Origin: Anaerolineae bacterium
Lineage (GTDB): Bacteria > Chloroflexota > Anaerolineae > Aggregatilineales > Aggregatilineaceae
DNA: 41,321 nucleotides
Direction: 5' to 3'
Assembly (NCBI GenBank): GCA_016930015.1
Contig: JAFGHR010000086.1
Coordinates: 1-41,321, forward strand
The notes below the pieces were generated by a model. The model saw only the letters and a list, made by a program, of their open reading frames with translations. It was not told where the DNA came from and ran no database searches. The first letter of the stretch is position 1, and each line of letters begins with the position of its first letter. The translations under genes were made by a program, and so were the position numbers. Shown here piece by piece: positions 23,927 through 32,517 of this stretch.

Positions 23927-24466
23927 ATGAAACAGACATTGGTGGCCCTTGTCGAAAATAAACCCGGTGTCCTCAACCGTGTAGCCAGCCTGTTCCGGCG
24001 GCGCAATTTTAACATCGACAGCCTGACCGTTGGCCGGACCGAATCGCCGGATGTGTCGCGCATGACGATCGTGGTTGATGCTGACGCCGAACAGATCAAG
24101 AACCAGTTGTACAAGCTGGTCAACGTGATTCAAGTTGAAGAAGTAACCGACATGCCCAACGTCAGCCGCGACCTGGCGCTGATCAAAGTGCGCGTCAACA
24201 GCGAAAGCCGCGCCGAAGTCGCCCAGTTATCCGACATTTTCCGCGCTCACATCGTGGATGCCGGACAGGATACCGTGATCGTAGAAGTGACCGGCGACGA
24301 ACAGAAGATCACCAGCATGGTCGAACTGCTCAAGCCGATGGGCATTCTGGAAATGGTGCGCACCGGCGTTGTGACCATGACACGCGGCGCAGCGATACTG
24401 CCGCGCAACGGGTATCAGCCCGCTAACGGCCAACGGACCAATGGCAACCGGCAGAATGTGCTCTAG
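23927..24466 (+). CDS. ilvN: Acetolactate synthase small (regulatory) subunit
   Basis: Binds valine through an ACT domain and activates/regulates IlvB. 179 residues: ACT domain at about 1-75 (TLVALVENKPGVLNRVASLF, RRNFNIDSLTVG), then the ALS small-subunit C-terminal domain (about 80-160, RDLALIKVRVN...GILEMVRTGVV). The ATG at 23927 has GGGGAG upstream. The Asn/Gln-rich tail after residue 160 is not conserved in the family. Confidence 0.95.
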   Translation: MKQTLVALVENKPGVLNRVASLFRRRNFNIDSLTVGRTESPDVSRMTIVVDADAEQIKNQLYKLVNVIQVEEVTDMPNVSRDLALIKVRVNSESRAEVAQLSDIFRAHIVDAGQDTVIVEVTGDEQKITSMVELLKPMGILEMVRTGVVTMTRGAAILPRNGYQPANGQRTNGNRQNVL

Positions 24467-24487
24467 GCGCGATATCTATCTGCGCCT
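24465..24487 (+). other. Hairpin at the ilvN stop codon
   Basis: AGGCGC (24465-24470, overlapping the TAG) pairs with GCGCCT (24482-24487). A T-rich stretch, TTCTTTTTG, begins about 8 bases later, too far for a standard terminator. Possible message processing or weak polarity site. Confidence 0.4.
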
Positions 24488-24527
24488 GTTGGATTCTTTT
24501 TGCATGCGTTAATTTGAGGAGGCAGTT

Positions 24528-25541
24528 GTGGCAACACTTTATTATGACAAAGATGCCGATCTGGCATTGCTCGAAGGTAAAACAGTGGCCGTTATCGGTT
24601 ACGGCAGCCAGGGACATGCTCACGCGCTCAACCTGCATGACAGCGGGGTTAACGTGGTCGTCAGCGAACGCGAAGGCTGTCAGCAGTGGCAAAAGGCGCT
24701 GGCGGATGGCTTCACGCCAAAATCAGCCGCTGAAGCCGCTGCCGAAGCCGACGTGATCATGCTGTTGGTACCGGATACAGTCCAACCCCTGGTTTACACC
24801 GCGAGCATTAAACCGAACCTCAAACCCGGTGATACGCTGATGTTCGCGCATGGTTTTAACATCCGTTTTAAGCAGATCAAACCGCCCGATTTTGTGGATG
24901 TGAGCATGGTTGCGCCCAAAGCGCCCGGTCACCGCGTGCGTGAACTTTTTCTTGAGGGCGCTGGCACGCCGGGCCTGGTCGCCGTCGAGCAGGATGCCAG
25001 CGGGCAGGCCAAAGCAATGGCGCTGGCTTATGCGCGCGGTATCGGCTGCACGCGCGCCGGTGTGATCGAAACGACGTTCGCCGAAGAAACCGAAACCGAC
25101 CTGTTCGGCGAGCAGGTGGTGCTGTGCGGCGGCGTGACCGCGTTGGTCAAGGCCGGGTTTGAAACCCTGGTCAAAGCCGGTTACCAGCCGGAAATCGCGT
25201 ACTTTGAATGCCTGCACGAGCTTAAGCTGATCGTGGACCTGATCTACCAGGGCGGCATGAGTTACATGTGGTATTCCGTGTCCGACACAGCCGAACACGG
25301 CGGTTATACCGGCGGTAAGCGTATCATCACCGAGGAAACCAAGGCCGAAATGTGGCAGATGCTCCAGGAGATTCAAACAGGTGAGTACGCCGACAAGTGG
25401 ATCGCCGAAAACAAGGCGGGCCGCCCGCACTTTGATAAGGATCGCCAGGCGGAACGCGAGTTGATGGTTGAAAAAGTGGGCCTTGAATTGCGCGCCATGA
25501 TGCCGTTTCTGGACGCGAAACGTGTGCCGGACAGCGATTGA
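24528..25541 (+). CDS. ilvC: Ketol-acid reductoisomerase, class I
   Basis: Isomerises and reduces acetolactate or acetohydroxybutyrate with NAD(P)H and Mg. 337 residues, short class I. Rossmann motif [15 protein letters not shown] (23-37), Mg-binding acidic residues in ETDLFGEQ and the C-terminal [13 protein letters not shown]. The GTG start has GAGGAGG upstream. The cofactor-specificity loop reads SEREGCQQW (46-54). The common form is GLREGSKSW, whose two serines contact the NADPH phosphate; here they are Cys and Gln, and the Leu is Glu. NADPH preference may therefore be weakened (inference). Confidence 0.95.
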   Translation: MATLYYDKDADLALLEGKTVAVIGYGSQGHAHALNLHDSGVNVVVSEREGCQQWQKALADGFTPKSAAEAAAEADVIMLLVPDTVQPLVYTASIKPNLKPGDTLMFAHGFNIRFKQIKPPDFVDVSMVAPKAPGHRVRELFLEGAGTPGLVAVEQDASGQAKAMALAYARGIGCTRAGVIETTFAEETETDLFGEQVVLCGGVTALVKAGFETLVKAGYQPEIAYFECLHELKLIVDLIYQGGMSYMWYSVSDTAEHGGYTGGKRIITEETKAEMWQMLQEIQTGEYADKWIAENKAGRPHFDKDRQAERELMVEKVGLELRAMMPFLDAKRVPDSD

Positions 25542-25583
25542 GAACTGGCATAACCGGATCGTAAAACAAGTGTCAGAAGGGAG

Positions 25584-25772
25584 GTGGTGAGTATGTCCGA
25601 TGATGGCCTTGCTGAGCTTAGGACCGTAATCCTGACCATTTTTGTACCTGTAATGAGTAGACCTGAAAGGAAACAAGCACAATGGACGAATCTGGGGTTA
25701 TGCCCGACAACCATGTTCGGATATTCGACACCACCCTGCGTGATGGCGAACAGTCACCGGGCGCAAGCCTGA
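25584..25772 (+). CDS. Possible upstream ORF overlapping the start of leuA
   Basis: A 62-codon frame (GTG 25584 or ATG 25593) with a strong GGGAGG site upstream; it ends 91 bases inside leuA in another frame. Residues include [12 protein letters not shown]. It may couple translation into leuA or be chance. No family recognised and no terminator is associated. Confidence 0.25.
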   Translation: MVSMSDDGLAELRTVILTIFVPVMSRPERKQAQWTNLGLCPTTMFGYSTPPCVMANSHRAQA

Positions 25773-27292
25773 CCAGCGCCGAAAAAATCGAAATCGCGCG
25801 CCATCTGGCCCGGTTGGGCGTGGACGTGATCGAAGCCGGGTTCCCGGCGGCCTCACCTGACGATCTGGAAGGCGTGCGACGTGTGGCGACCGAAGTCGGT
25901 ACACCGGATGGCCCGATCATTTGTGGGCTGGCGCGTGCGACTCAGAACGATATCGACAAGGCGTGGGAAGCCATCAAAGACGCTGCTAAGCCGCGCATCC
26001 ATACGTTTCTGGCGACGTCCGATATCCACATGAAACACAAACTGCGGATGACGCGCGAACAGGTCGTTGAGAAAACGCGCGAGATGGTTTCATACGCGAA
26101 AAGTTTTTGTGACGACGTGGAGTTCTCGCCGGAGGACGGCTGCCGCTCCGACCCTGATTTTTTGGTCGAGGTGCTGGGCGTAGCCATCGCGGCGGGCGCG
26201 ACCACGCTTAATATTCCGGATACGGTCGGTTACATCACACCCGCGGAATATTTTGAGCTGATGCAAAAACTCATCCGTGAAACGCCCGGCGGTGACGGCG
26301 TGATCTGGTCGGTGCACTGCCACGACGATCTCGGTATGGCTACGGCGAATACTCTCGCCGGGTTGATGGCCGGGGCGCGTCAGGCGGAAGTCACGATCAA
26401 CGGAATCGGCGAGCGGGCCGGTAACACGTCGCTTGAAGAAGTCGTGATGGCGCTTCGCACGCGGCCCACGATCTATAACCTGGCGACAAACATCGATGCG
26501 ACGCAGCTCACACGCACCAGCCGTATCGTGAGCAACTATACCGGCATGGTGGTACAGCCCAATAAGGCAATTGTGGGCGCGAACGCCTTCAGCCACGAAG
26601 CCGGTATTCACCAGGATGGTGTCCTCAAGCATCAGTCCACCTATGAGATCATGACGCCCGAATCGGTGGGGTTGAGCCAGAGCAGCCTGGTGTTAGGTAA
26701 ACACAGTGGCCGGCACGCGTTCCGTGTACGCCTGGAAGAATTGGGCTACGAGATGAACGATGAGGAACTGAACCACGCCTTCAACCGGTTCAAGGATTTG
26801 GCCGACAAGAAAAAGACCGTCACCGATGCCGACATCGAAGCGGTCATTGCCGACGAGTTTTTCGGGCCGGAAGAAGTGTTCCGTATGGAAGGCATTCAGG
26901 TCGCCTGCGGCCAGATGGGGATGCCGACGGCCACGATCAAGCTCTGCGGTCCGGATGGCAAAGAATACATCGACGCTGCCATTGGCACCGGCCCGATTGA
27001 CGCCACCTATCAAGCCATCAACAAAATCGTACAGATGCCCAACACGCTGGTTGAATTCCGCGTGGCGGCCATCACCGAGGGTATTGATGCGCTCGGCGAA
27101 GTGACCGTCCGCATCCGGCGGGATGCCAATGGCAAACGTACATTTGGCGGGCATGGTGCGGATACCGACATTATCGTCGCCAGCGCGAAGGCATACCTTG
27201 CCGCGCTAAACAAGCTGCTGGCCTACACCGGGTATGAGGGCCACGAACCGGAAGGTGGATCGGCCACAATCCGGATCGGGGCAGCATCCTGA
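25682..27292 (+). CDS. leuA: 2-isopropylmalate synthase
   Basis: Condenses acetyl-CoA with 2-ketoisovalerate, first committed step to leucine. 536 residues. DRE-TIM barrel with [17 protein letters not shown] near the start and the metal-binding [13 protein letters not shown]. The C-terminal third is the LeuA allosteric/dimer domain, so leucine feedback is expected. The start at 25682 has AAAGGAA about 10 bases upstream. GEQSPG separates it from CimA (GTQGEN) encoded later in the same operon. Confidence 0.95.
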   Translation: MDESGVMPDNHVRIFDTTLRDGEQSPGASLTSAEKIEIARHLARLGVDVIEAGFPAASPDDLEGVRRVATEVGTPDGPIICGLARATQNDIDKAWEAIKDAAKPRIHTFLATSDIHMKHKLRMTREQVVEKTREMVSYAKSFCDDVEFSPEDGCRSDPDFLVEVLGVAIAAGATTLNIPDTVGYITPAEYFELMQKLIRETPGGDGVIWSVHCHDDLGMATANTLAGLMAGARQAEVTINGIGERAGNTSLEEVVMALRTRPTIYNLATNIDATQLTRTSRIVSNYTGMVVQPNKAIVGANAFSHEAGIHQDGVLKHQSTYEIMTPESVGLSQSSLVLGKHSGRHAFRVRLEELGYEMNDEELNHAFNRFKDLADKKKTVTDADIEAVIADEFFGPEEVFRMEGIQVACGQMGMPTATIKLCGPDGKEYIDAAIGTGPIDATYQAINKIVQMPNTLVEFRVAAITEGIDALGEVTVRIRRDANGKRTFGGHGADTDIIVASAKAYLAALNKLLAYTGYEGHEPEGGSATIRIGAAS

Positions 27293-27314
27293 TCTGTGTT
27301 TTAAAACGGAGAGA

Positions 27315-27343
27315 ATGGGGCAGTCAACCCCGTGCTGCCCCAT
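27315..27343 (+). other. Hairpin after leuA
   Basis: ATGGGGCAG (27315-27323) with CTGCCCCAT (27335-27343), a perfect 9-bp stem 22 bases after the leuA stop. It is followed by ATAAAAATCC, with no T-run, so it is not a plus-strand terminator. The rest of 27293-27414 holds nothing else I can identify. Confidence 0.45.
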
Positions 27344-27414
27344 AAAAATCCGCTATCAATGGGTTGTTATCGTCCGGACCGGTCGGTTACTGAAGAGGGC
27401 TTGGAGAGAAGCAC

Positions 27415-27621
27415 ATGTCAGCAGCATTCACACCCGCCACGCAAGCGCACGTCGTTTCGAAAAACGGCAAAAACAACACCCAACCTGTGACCGAGCTGTT
27501 TCCGGCGTTTGCCGAGCCGAACGGCTGGTCGCTCAAGTGGGATGGTCACGCGCTGGAGCAGTTGTCCGCGACCAGCGGCAGCCGCCCTCAGACCGTTGCT
27601 AACACAAATCGTACAGAATAA
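27415..27621 (+). CDS. Small hypothetical protein between leuA and leuC
   Basis: 68 residues, polar, with no signal peptide or membrane segment. No family recognised. The ATG has GGAGAG about 6 bases upstream, and the frame ends 11 bases before leuC, the tight spacing expected of a translated operon member. The C-terminal half has a possible small folded core (WSLKWDGHALEQLSATSG). Codon choice looks similar to neighbours. It could be a small accessory factor for the leucine enzymes or an uninformative ORF; real-gene status is uncertain. Confidence 0.45.
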   Translation: MSAAFTPATQAHVVSKNGKNNTQPVTELFPAFAEPNGWSLKWDGHALEQLSATSGSRPQTVANTNRTE

Positions 27622-27632
27622 AGAGGCCCAGA

Positions 27633-28898
27633 ATGGGAAAAACACTCGCCGAAAAGATCATCGCAGCACACGCCGAACAGGATAGTGTGTCGGCGGGCGA
27701 TCTGGTTACCGTCAATGTGGACGTGGTGATGGCTAACGACATCACCGCCCCTATCGCTATCAATTCGTTTGATGCGGTCGGCGTTGAAGAGGTCTTCAAC
27801 CCGGATCGTATTATGCTGGTGCCGAGTCACTTCACGCCCAACAAAGACATCAAGAGCGCCGAACAAGCGCGCACCCTGGCCCGGTTTGCCGAGTCACAAA
27901 TGCTGTCACACCGCTTCCAAGTAGGCCGCTCCGGGATCGAACACGTCATCTTGCCGGAACGCGGACTTGTCCTGCCCGGTGATCTCGTGGTCGGCGGCGA
28001 CAGCCACACCTGCACCTACGGCGCGCTGGGCGCTTTCGCTACCGGGATGGGTTCGACTGATATCGCGGTAACGATGGCTACCGGTCAAACGTGGCTGCGC
28101 GTGCCCGAAACCATGAAGTTTGTCTATCACGGGCAGCGCCAACAGTGGGTATACGGCAAAGACATGATCCTGCGCACCATCGGTGAGATCAGCGTGGACG
28201 GTGCGCTGTACCGGGCGATGGAGTTCACCGGGCAGGGCATCACCGGCCTGGGGATGTCCGACCGCCTCACCATGGCCAACATGATCATCGAAGCGGGCGG
28301 CAAGTGCGGCTTTATGCCCTTCGACGCGGTCACGCAGGAATACGTTGAAGCGCGCGCGACCCGGTCTTATACGCCATACGCCGCCGATGACGATGCCGAC
28401 TACGTCTCGGTGCATGAGTTCGACCTGTCGGACATGGAACCGCAGGTCGCCTGCCCGTATTCCCCCGACAACGTCAAGCCGGTCAGCCAGGTCGAGCCGG
28501 AAAAAGTCGATCAGGTGTTTATCGGGAGCTGCACCAACGGGCGTTTTGAGGATTTCGCCATTGTGGCCGATATCCTCGAAAAAACCGGGCGCGAGTTTCA
28601 CCCGGATGTGCGCGTGATGATCATCCCCGGTTCGCAGGCGGTTTATCTTGACGTGCTGCGCCAGGGTTGGATCGAGTTGTTCACGCTGGCAGGCGGCGCC
28701 GTCAGCACGAGTACGTGCGGCCCGTGCCTGGGTGGGCATATGGGTGTGCTGGCCTCGGAAGAAGTGTGTGTCAGCACCAGTAACCGTAATTTCCGGGGAC
28801 GCATGGGACACCGTGATGCACGCGTGTTCCTGGCGAATCCGGCCATTGCAACCGCCAGCGCCATTTTGGGGCGCATCGGGCATCCGGACGAGTTGTAG
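27633..28898 (+). CDS. leuC: 3-isopropylmalate dehydratase large subunit
   Basis: Fe-S isomerase subunit that converts 2- to 3-isopropylmalate with LeuD. In an operon with cimA it should also convert citramalate to 3-methylmalate. 421 residues, the shorter homoaconitase-like type rather than the 470-residue enteric type. Motifs: GGDSHTCTYGALG, the Fe-S cysteine in GSCTNGRFEDF, and STCGPCLGGHMGVL with two more cysteines. Ends 20 bases before leuD. Confidence 0.94.
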   Translation: MGKTLAEKIIAAHAEQDSVSAGDLVTVNVDVVMANDITAPIAINSFDAVGVEEVFNPDRIMLVPSHFTPNKDIKSAEQARTLARFAESQMLSHRFQVGRSGIEHVILPERGLVLPGDLVVGGDSHTCTYGALGAFATGMGSTDIAVTMATGQTWLRVPETMKFVYHGQRQQWVYGKDMILRTIGEISVDGALYRAMEFTGQGITGLGMSDRLTMANMIIEAGGKCGFMPFDAVTQEYVEARATRSYTPYAADDDADYVSVHEFDLSDMEPQVACPYSPDNVKPVSQVEPEKVDQVFIGSCTNGRFEDFAIVADILEKTGREFHPDVRVMIIPGSQAVYLDVLRQGWIELFTLAGGAVSTSTCGPCLGGHMGVLASEEVCVSTSNRNFRGRMGHRDARVFLANPAIATASAILGRIGHPDEL

Positions 28899-28918
28899 CC
28901 AGAGGGAGCACAACAACG

Positions 28919-29419
28919 ATGAAACTGCAAGGCAATGTTTGGAAGTTTGGCGACAACATCGACACGGATGTGATCATCCCCGCGCGCTATCTCAACACGA
29001 CCGATCCGGTCACGCTGGCCGCGCACTGTATGGAAGACATCGACGAGACGTTCGCCTCGTCGGTGCAGCCCGGCGATATCATGGTGGGCGGGGCCAATTT
29101 CGGCTGCGGTTCGAGCCGGGAACACGCCCCGATCAGCATCAAAGGGGCGGGCGTATCGTGCATAGTCGCTGAATCGTTTGCGCGTATCTTTTTCCGCAAC
29201 GCGATCAACATCGGGCTCCCCATTTTGGAGAGTGTTGACGCGGCACGGGATGCGCAAAAGGGCGACCGCCTGACCGTTGATCTCACCGCCGGAACGATCA
29301 CCAACGCACGTACAGGGCAGACTTACCAGGCTAACCCCTATCCGCCGTTTGTGCTGGCGATCATCGAAGCCGGTGGGCTGGTGCCCTACACGCGTAACAC
29401 CCTGGGTATTGAGATTTAG
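28919..29419 (+). CDS. leuD: 3-isopropylmalate dehydratase small subunit
   Basis: Swivel-domain partner of LeuC. 166 residues, typical for the short homoaconitase-like group. N-terminal GNVWKFGDNIDTDVIIPARY and the active-site loop GANFGCGSSREHAP are both intact, followed by SFARIFFRNAINIGLP. Same mRNA as leuC with a 20-base gap; likely also serves the citramalate branch. Confidence 0.95.
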   Translation: MKLQGNVWKFGDNIDTDVIIPARYLNTTDPVTLAAHCMEDIDETFASSVQPGDIMVGGANFGCGSSREHAPISIKGAGVSCIVAESFARIFFRNAINIGLPILESVDAARDAQKGDRLTVDLTAGTITNARTGQTYQANPYPPFVLAIIEAGGLVPYTRNTLGIEI

Positions 29420-29424
29420 AACGG

Positions 29425-29444
29425 GCGGAGCATACCTGCTCCGC
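29425..29444 (+). other. Hairpin after leuD
   Basis: GCGGAGCA-TACC-TGCTCCGC, a perfect 8-bp stem with a 4-base loop, starting 5 bases after the leuD stop. No T-run. Probably a message-stability or processing element. Confidence 0.5.
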
Positions 29445-29542
29445 AAGGGGCAGGTGTGCGCCGTTAACCGGACGCTCATCAGCCCCTTGATTGGACCATA
29501 AACGCATCATTCATCATCCACAACCCTATGAGGAGGCAACGC

Positions 29543-31141
29543 ATGAGCAACAAGCCGGACACGGCCCCAATGATACAGGTCTACGATACAACACTGCGCG
29601 ACGGCACCCAGGGCGAGAATGTTTCGCTCTCCGTGGAAGACAAACTTAAGATCACGCTGCTCCTGGACGATCTCGGTGTGGCGTATATTGAAGGCGGCTG
29701 GCCGGGATCGAACCCGAAAGACGCGATGTATTTTGACCGTGTGCGCGAGTTTGACTTGAAACACGCACGCGTAACCGCGTTTGGGATGACGTGCCGCGTT
29801 GACGGCGATCCCGCGCAAGACGCGAACATCAAGGCGCTGTTGGACGCCCAGACTCCCGCCGTGACGGTCGTCGGCAAAACTTCGCTGATGCATGTGTATG
29901 ACGTGATCCGCGCCACGCCCGAAGAAAACCTGCGCCTGATTCGCGACAGCATCGCGTACCTCAAAGCGCAGGGGCGCGAAGTGATCTATGACGCCGAGCA
30001 CTTTTTTGACGGTTACAAGCTGGATGAGGAATACGCGCTGGCTACCCTCCGGGCCGCATTGGAAGGCGGGGCCGAGACACTCGTGCTGTGTGATACCAAC
30101 GGCGGCACGATGCCCTGGGAAGTCGCTGAGTTTACGCGCAACGTAGCGCAGACGTTCCCCGGTGTAGCGCTGGGCATCCATACCCATAACGATAGTGAAC
30201 TGGCCGTCGCCAACACGCTGGCAGCCGTCCGCGAAAGCGCGACACAGGTGCAGGGCACGATCAACGGGTATGGTGAGCGCTGCGGCAATGCCGACCTGTG
30301 CTCTATTCTGCCTGACCTGGAGCTAAAAATGGGCTGCCGGGCGCTGCCTGAGGGCCATCTTCCCAAACTCACGCACGTTTCACGCGCCGTGTCCGAGATC
30401 GCCAACATGACGCCTAACAACCAGGCGGCGTTTGTAGGTAAAAGCGCGTTTGCGCACAAGGGCGGCATGCATGCGGCGGCTATGCGGCGTAATGTGGACA
30501 GCTACCAGCACATTGATCCGGTGTTGGTGGGTAATGAAATGCGCGTGCTCATCTCCGATTTGAGCGGGCGCGGTAACATCCTGACCAAAACCGAGGAATA
30601 TGGCATCAACCTTTCGGCGGACGATGCGCGTGAAGTCGTTCAGGAGATCAAAGACCTGGAGCACCAGGGGTATGTGTTTGAAGGCGCCGAAGCATCGGTC
30701 GCAATGTTGATGCAGCGCCGCCAAACCAATTACCAGCCGCCGTTTGAACTGGTGGACTTTATGGTAGTCGTCGAACAACGTAAGGGACGCGGCCTGTTGG
30801 CCGAAGCGACGGTCAAAGTGCGCGTTGGTGATCAGGAACTTCACACGGTTTCCGAAGGGAACGGGCCGGTTGACGCGCTGGATCGCGCGCTGCGTAAAGC
30901 GCTGACACCCGTATATCCCCAGTTGGCTTATTTCCACCTGGTCGATTACAAGGTGCGTATCCTGGATGGCCAGAACGGCGCCGCCGCGACGACACGCGTA
31001 TTGATCGATACACAAAACGGCCAAAACCGTTGGAGCACCGTCGGGGCCAGCGCGAATATCATCGAAGCAAGCTGGCGTGCGCTGGCCGACAGCGTTGAAT
31101 ATGGGTTAATCATGGGTCATCAAGCAAGCGAGAGTGTGTAA
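29543..31141 (+). CDS. cimA: (R)-citramalate synthase
   Basis: Condenses acetyl-CoA with pyruvate to citramalate, opening the threonine-independent route to 2-oxobutyrate and isoleucine. About 532 residues. The N-terminal [20 protein letters not shown] is the hallmark that separates this group from LeuA and homocitrate synthase. Metal-binding [13 protein letters not shown] and a C-terminal LeuA-like regulatory domain are present. The ATG at 29543 has AGGAGG 6 bases upstream. Its stop overlaps the leuB start by one base (TAATG). Isoleucine feedback is usual for the family. Confidence 0.93.
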   Translation: MSNKPDTAPMIQVYDTTLRDGTQGENVSLSVEDKLKITLLLDDLGVAYIEGGWPGSNPKDAMYFDRVREFDLKHARVTAFGMTCRVDGDPAQDANIKALLDAQTPAVTVVGKTSLMHVYDVIRATPEENLRLIRDSIAYLKAQGREVIYDAEHFFDGYKLDEEYALATLRAALEGGAETLVLCDTNGGTMPWEVAEFTRNVAQTFPGVALGIHTHNDSELAVANTLAAVRESATQVQGTINGYGERCGNADLCSILPDLELKMGCRALPEGHLPKLTHVSRAVSEIANMTPNNQAAFVGKSAFAHKGGMHAAAMRRNVDSYQHIDPVLVGNEMRVLISDLSGRGNILTKTEEYGINLSADDAREVVQEIKDLEHQGYVFEGAEASVAMLMQRRQTNYQPPFELVDFMVVVEQRKGRGLLAEATVKVRVGDQELHTVSEGNGPVDALDRALRKALTPVYPQLAYFHLVDYKVRILDGQNGAAATTRVLIDTQNGQNRWSTVGASANIIEASWRALADSVEYGLIMGHQASESV

Positions 31142-32226
31142 TGCAAGCAAAGATCATCACACTGCCCGGTGATGGAATCGGGCCGGAAGTAGTAACCGAG
31201 GCTGTACGTGTGCTCGAACAGGTCGCTGCCCGTTTTGGTCACACGTGGACATTCGAAGAAGCGCAGATCGGCGGGTGTGCGATTGACGTCACCGGAACCA
31301 GTCTGCCCGATGAAACAATACGTGTGTGCGAAACAGCAGACGCGGTGCTGCTGGGCGCGGTCGGCGGGCTGAAGTGGTCCGATCCAACCGCCGCCGTGCG
31401 CCCGGAACAAGGGCTGCTCCAACTGCGGCAGCATTTTGACCTGTTCGCCAATCTGCGCCCGGTGAAGGCGTACCCGGCCCTGGCGCAGCATGCGCCGCTG
31501 CGTGCCGACCTGCTGCAAAATGTCGATATCCTGTTCGTGCGCGAGCTGACCAGCGGCATTTATTTTGGTGAGCGAGCCGAACAGGGTGATGGCGACCGGG
31601 CATGGGATACGATGGCGTATACTACCGGCCAGGTTGAACGGATTGCCCGCGTGGCGTTCGAAGCGGCGCAGCGGCGGCGCGGCAAACTCGCGTCGGTGGA
31701 TAAAGCTAACGTGCTGGCTGTCATGCGGTTATGGCGGCGCACCGTGAATGAGGTATCCGCCGACTACCCTGACGTGGCGCTGGAACATGTGCTCGTTGAT
31801 GCGTGCGCCATGCACCTGCTGCGGAATCCGGGCCGTTTTGATGTGGTCCTGGCGGGTAATCTGTTTGGCGACATCCTCAGTGATGAGGCGTCAGTGCTGG
31901 CCGGGTCATTGGGCATGCTGCCGTCGGCGTCCGTGAGCACCAGCCGTTTCGGGCTGTACGAGCCGATTCACGGGTCCGCCCCGGATATTGCCGGGCAGAA
32001 TATCGCGAACCCGACCGGCACGATCCTGAGCGCGGCGATGCTGCTGCGGCACAGCCTGGGCCTGGATGCCGAAGCCGACGCGGTCGAAGACGCGGTTGAT
32101 AACGTGCTGGCGGCAGGCGCGCGCACCGCCGATCTGGTGGGGCCGGATGACACACCCATCGGGACGACGGCGTTTACCGATCGCGTTCTTGAACATTTAT
32201 CTGTACCGATTGGTCAAGTTGACTAA
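31141..32226 (+). CDS. leuB: 3-isopropylmalate dehydrogenase
   Basis: NAD-dependent oxidative decarboxylation of 3-isopropylmalate, and probably of 3-methylmalate from the citramalate route. 361 residues. [10 protein letters not shown] at the N-terminus, [13 protein letters not shown], the metal-binding [19 protein letters not shown], and the NAD-binding [17 protein letters not shown]. Last gene of the ilv-leu operon; no terminator of its own is visible before the aro promoter 10 bases later. Confidence 0.96.
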   Translation: MQAKIITLPGDGIGPEVVTEAVRVLEQVAARFGHTWTFEEAQIGGCAIDVTGTSLPDETIRVCETADAVLLGAVGGLKWSDPTAAVRPEQGLLQLRQHFDLFANLRPVKAYPALAQHAPLRADLLQNVDILFVRELTSGIYFGERAEQGDGDRAWDTMAYTTGQVERIARVAFEAAQRRRGKLASVDKANVLAVMRLWRRTVNEVSADYPDVALEHVLVDACAMHLLRNPGRFDVVLAGNLFGDILSDEASVLAGSLGMLPSASVSTSRFGLYEPIHGSAPDIAGQNIANPTGTILSAAMLLRHSLGLDAEADAVEDAVDNVLAAGARTADLVGPDDTPIGTTAFTDRVLEHLSVPIGQVD

Positions 32227-32236
32227 CGTCGAGTCA

Positions 32237-32265
32237 TTGACAGTTACCCGGCGCTGTGCTAAGCT
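32237..32265 (+). promoter_or_regulatory. Promoter of the aro operon
   Basis: TTGACA (32237-32242), 17-base spacer, TAAGCT (32260-32265). Predicted start near 32272, about 24 bases before the leader ORF. The -35 begins only 10 bases after the leuB stop. Confidence 0.7.
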
Positions 32266-32295
32266 GTGCCTGTCAACAGGAGCGAAAGCAGCATC

Positions 32296-32436
32296 ATGTC
32301 GAACACCTACCACATCACCTCTAATCTTGTGCAAGCCGCCAACCGGCGCTTGTGGGTGTGGTTTGGCTATTTCTATTTTTATTTTAGTCGCCATAAAACG
32401 GTGTCGAGTTTGGCTGCTGCGGGCGGTAATCGCTGA
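32296..32436 (+). CDS. Aromatic leader peptide (46 aa, W/F/Y run)
   Basis: A 46-residue ORF with the run WVWFGYFYFYF at residues 20-30: 2 Trp, 4 Phe and 3 Tyr in 11 codons, plus Tyr5. Such density is hard to explain except as a stall site sensing charged Trp, Phe and Tyr tRNAs. The stop (32434-32436) is 23 bases before a strong intrinsic terminator, the same geometry as in the ilv leaders, and the gene behind it is aroH with the complete shikimate pathway. AGGAG lies upstream but 14 bases from the ATG, farther than ideal. The leader peptide itself is not expected to have a function. Confidence 0.87.
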   Translation: MSNTYHITSNLVQAANRRLWVWFGYFYFYFSRHKTVSSLAAAGGNR

Positions 32437-32459
32437 CTAACTTCTGAAATGTGAAATAG

Positions 32460-32494
32460 AAGGGCGCTGGGCACAAGCTCAGTGCCCTTTTTTT
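32460..32494 (+). terminator. Aro operon attenuator terminator
   Basis: AAGGGCGCTG (32460-32469) pairs with CAGTGCCCTT (32480-32489), 10 pairs with one G-U, 10-base loop, T-run to 32494. Candidate antiterminator pairs: CGCTGA (32431-32436) with TCAGTG (32479-32484) plus GGG (32421-32423) with CCC (32485-32487), enclosing a CTTCT/AGAAG helix. These are weaker than in the ilv attenuators. As no other terminator follows leuB, this one may also end ilv-leu transcripts. Confidence 0.9.
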
Positions 32495-32517
32495 ATGCCT
32501 GTCGAAAGGAGTAGAAC

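Noticed and set aside
27315..27343. Hairpin after leuA as an intrinsic terminator
   Set aside because: It is followed by A-rich, not T-rich, sequence on the plus strand, and the leuC-leuD-cimA-leuB genes continue downstream without a new promoter I can see.
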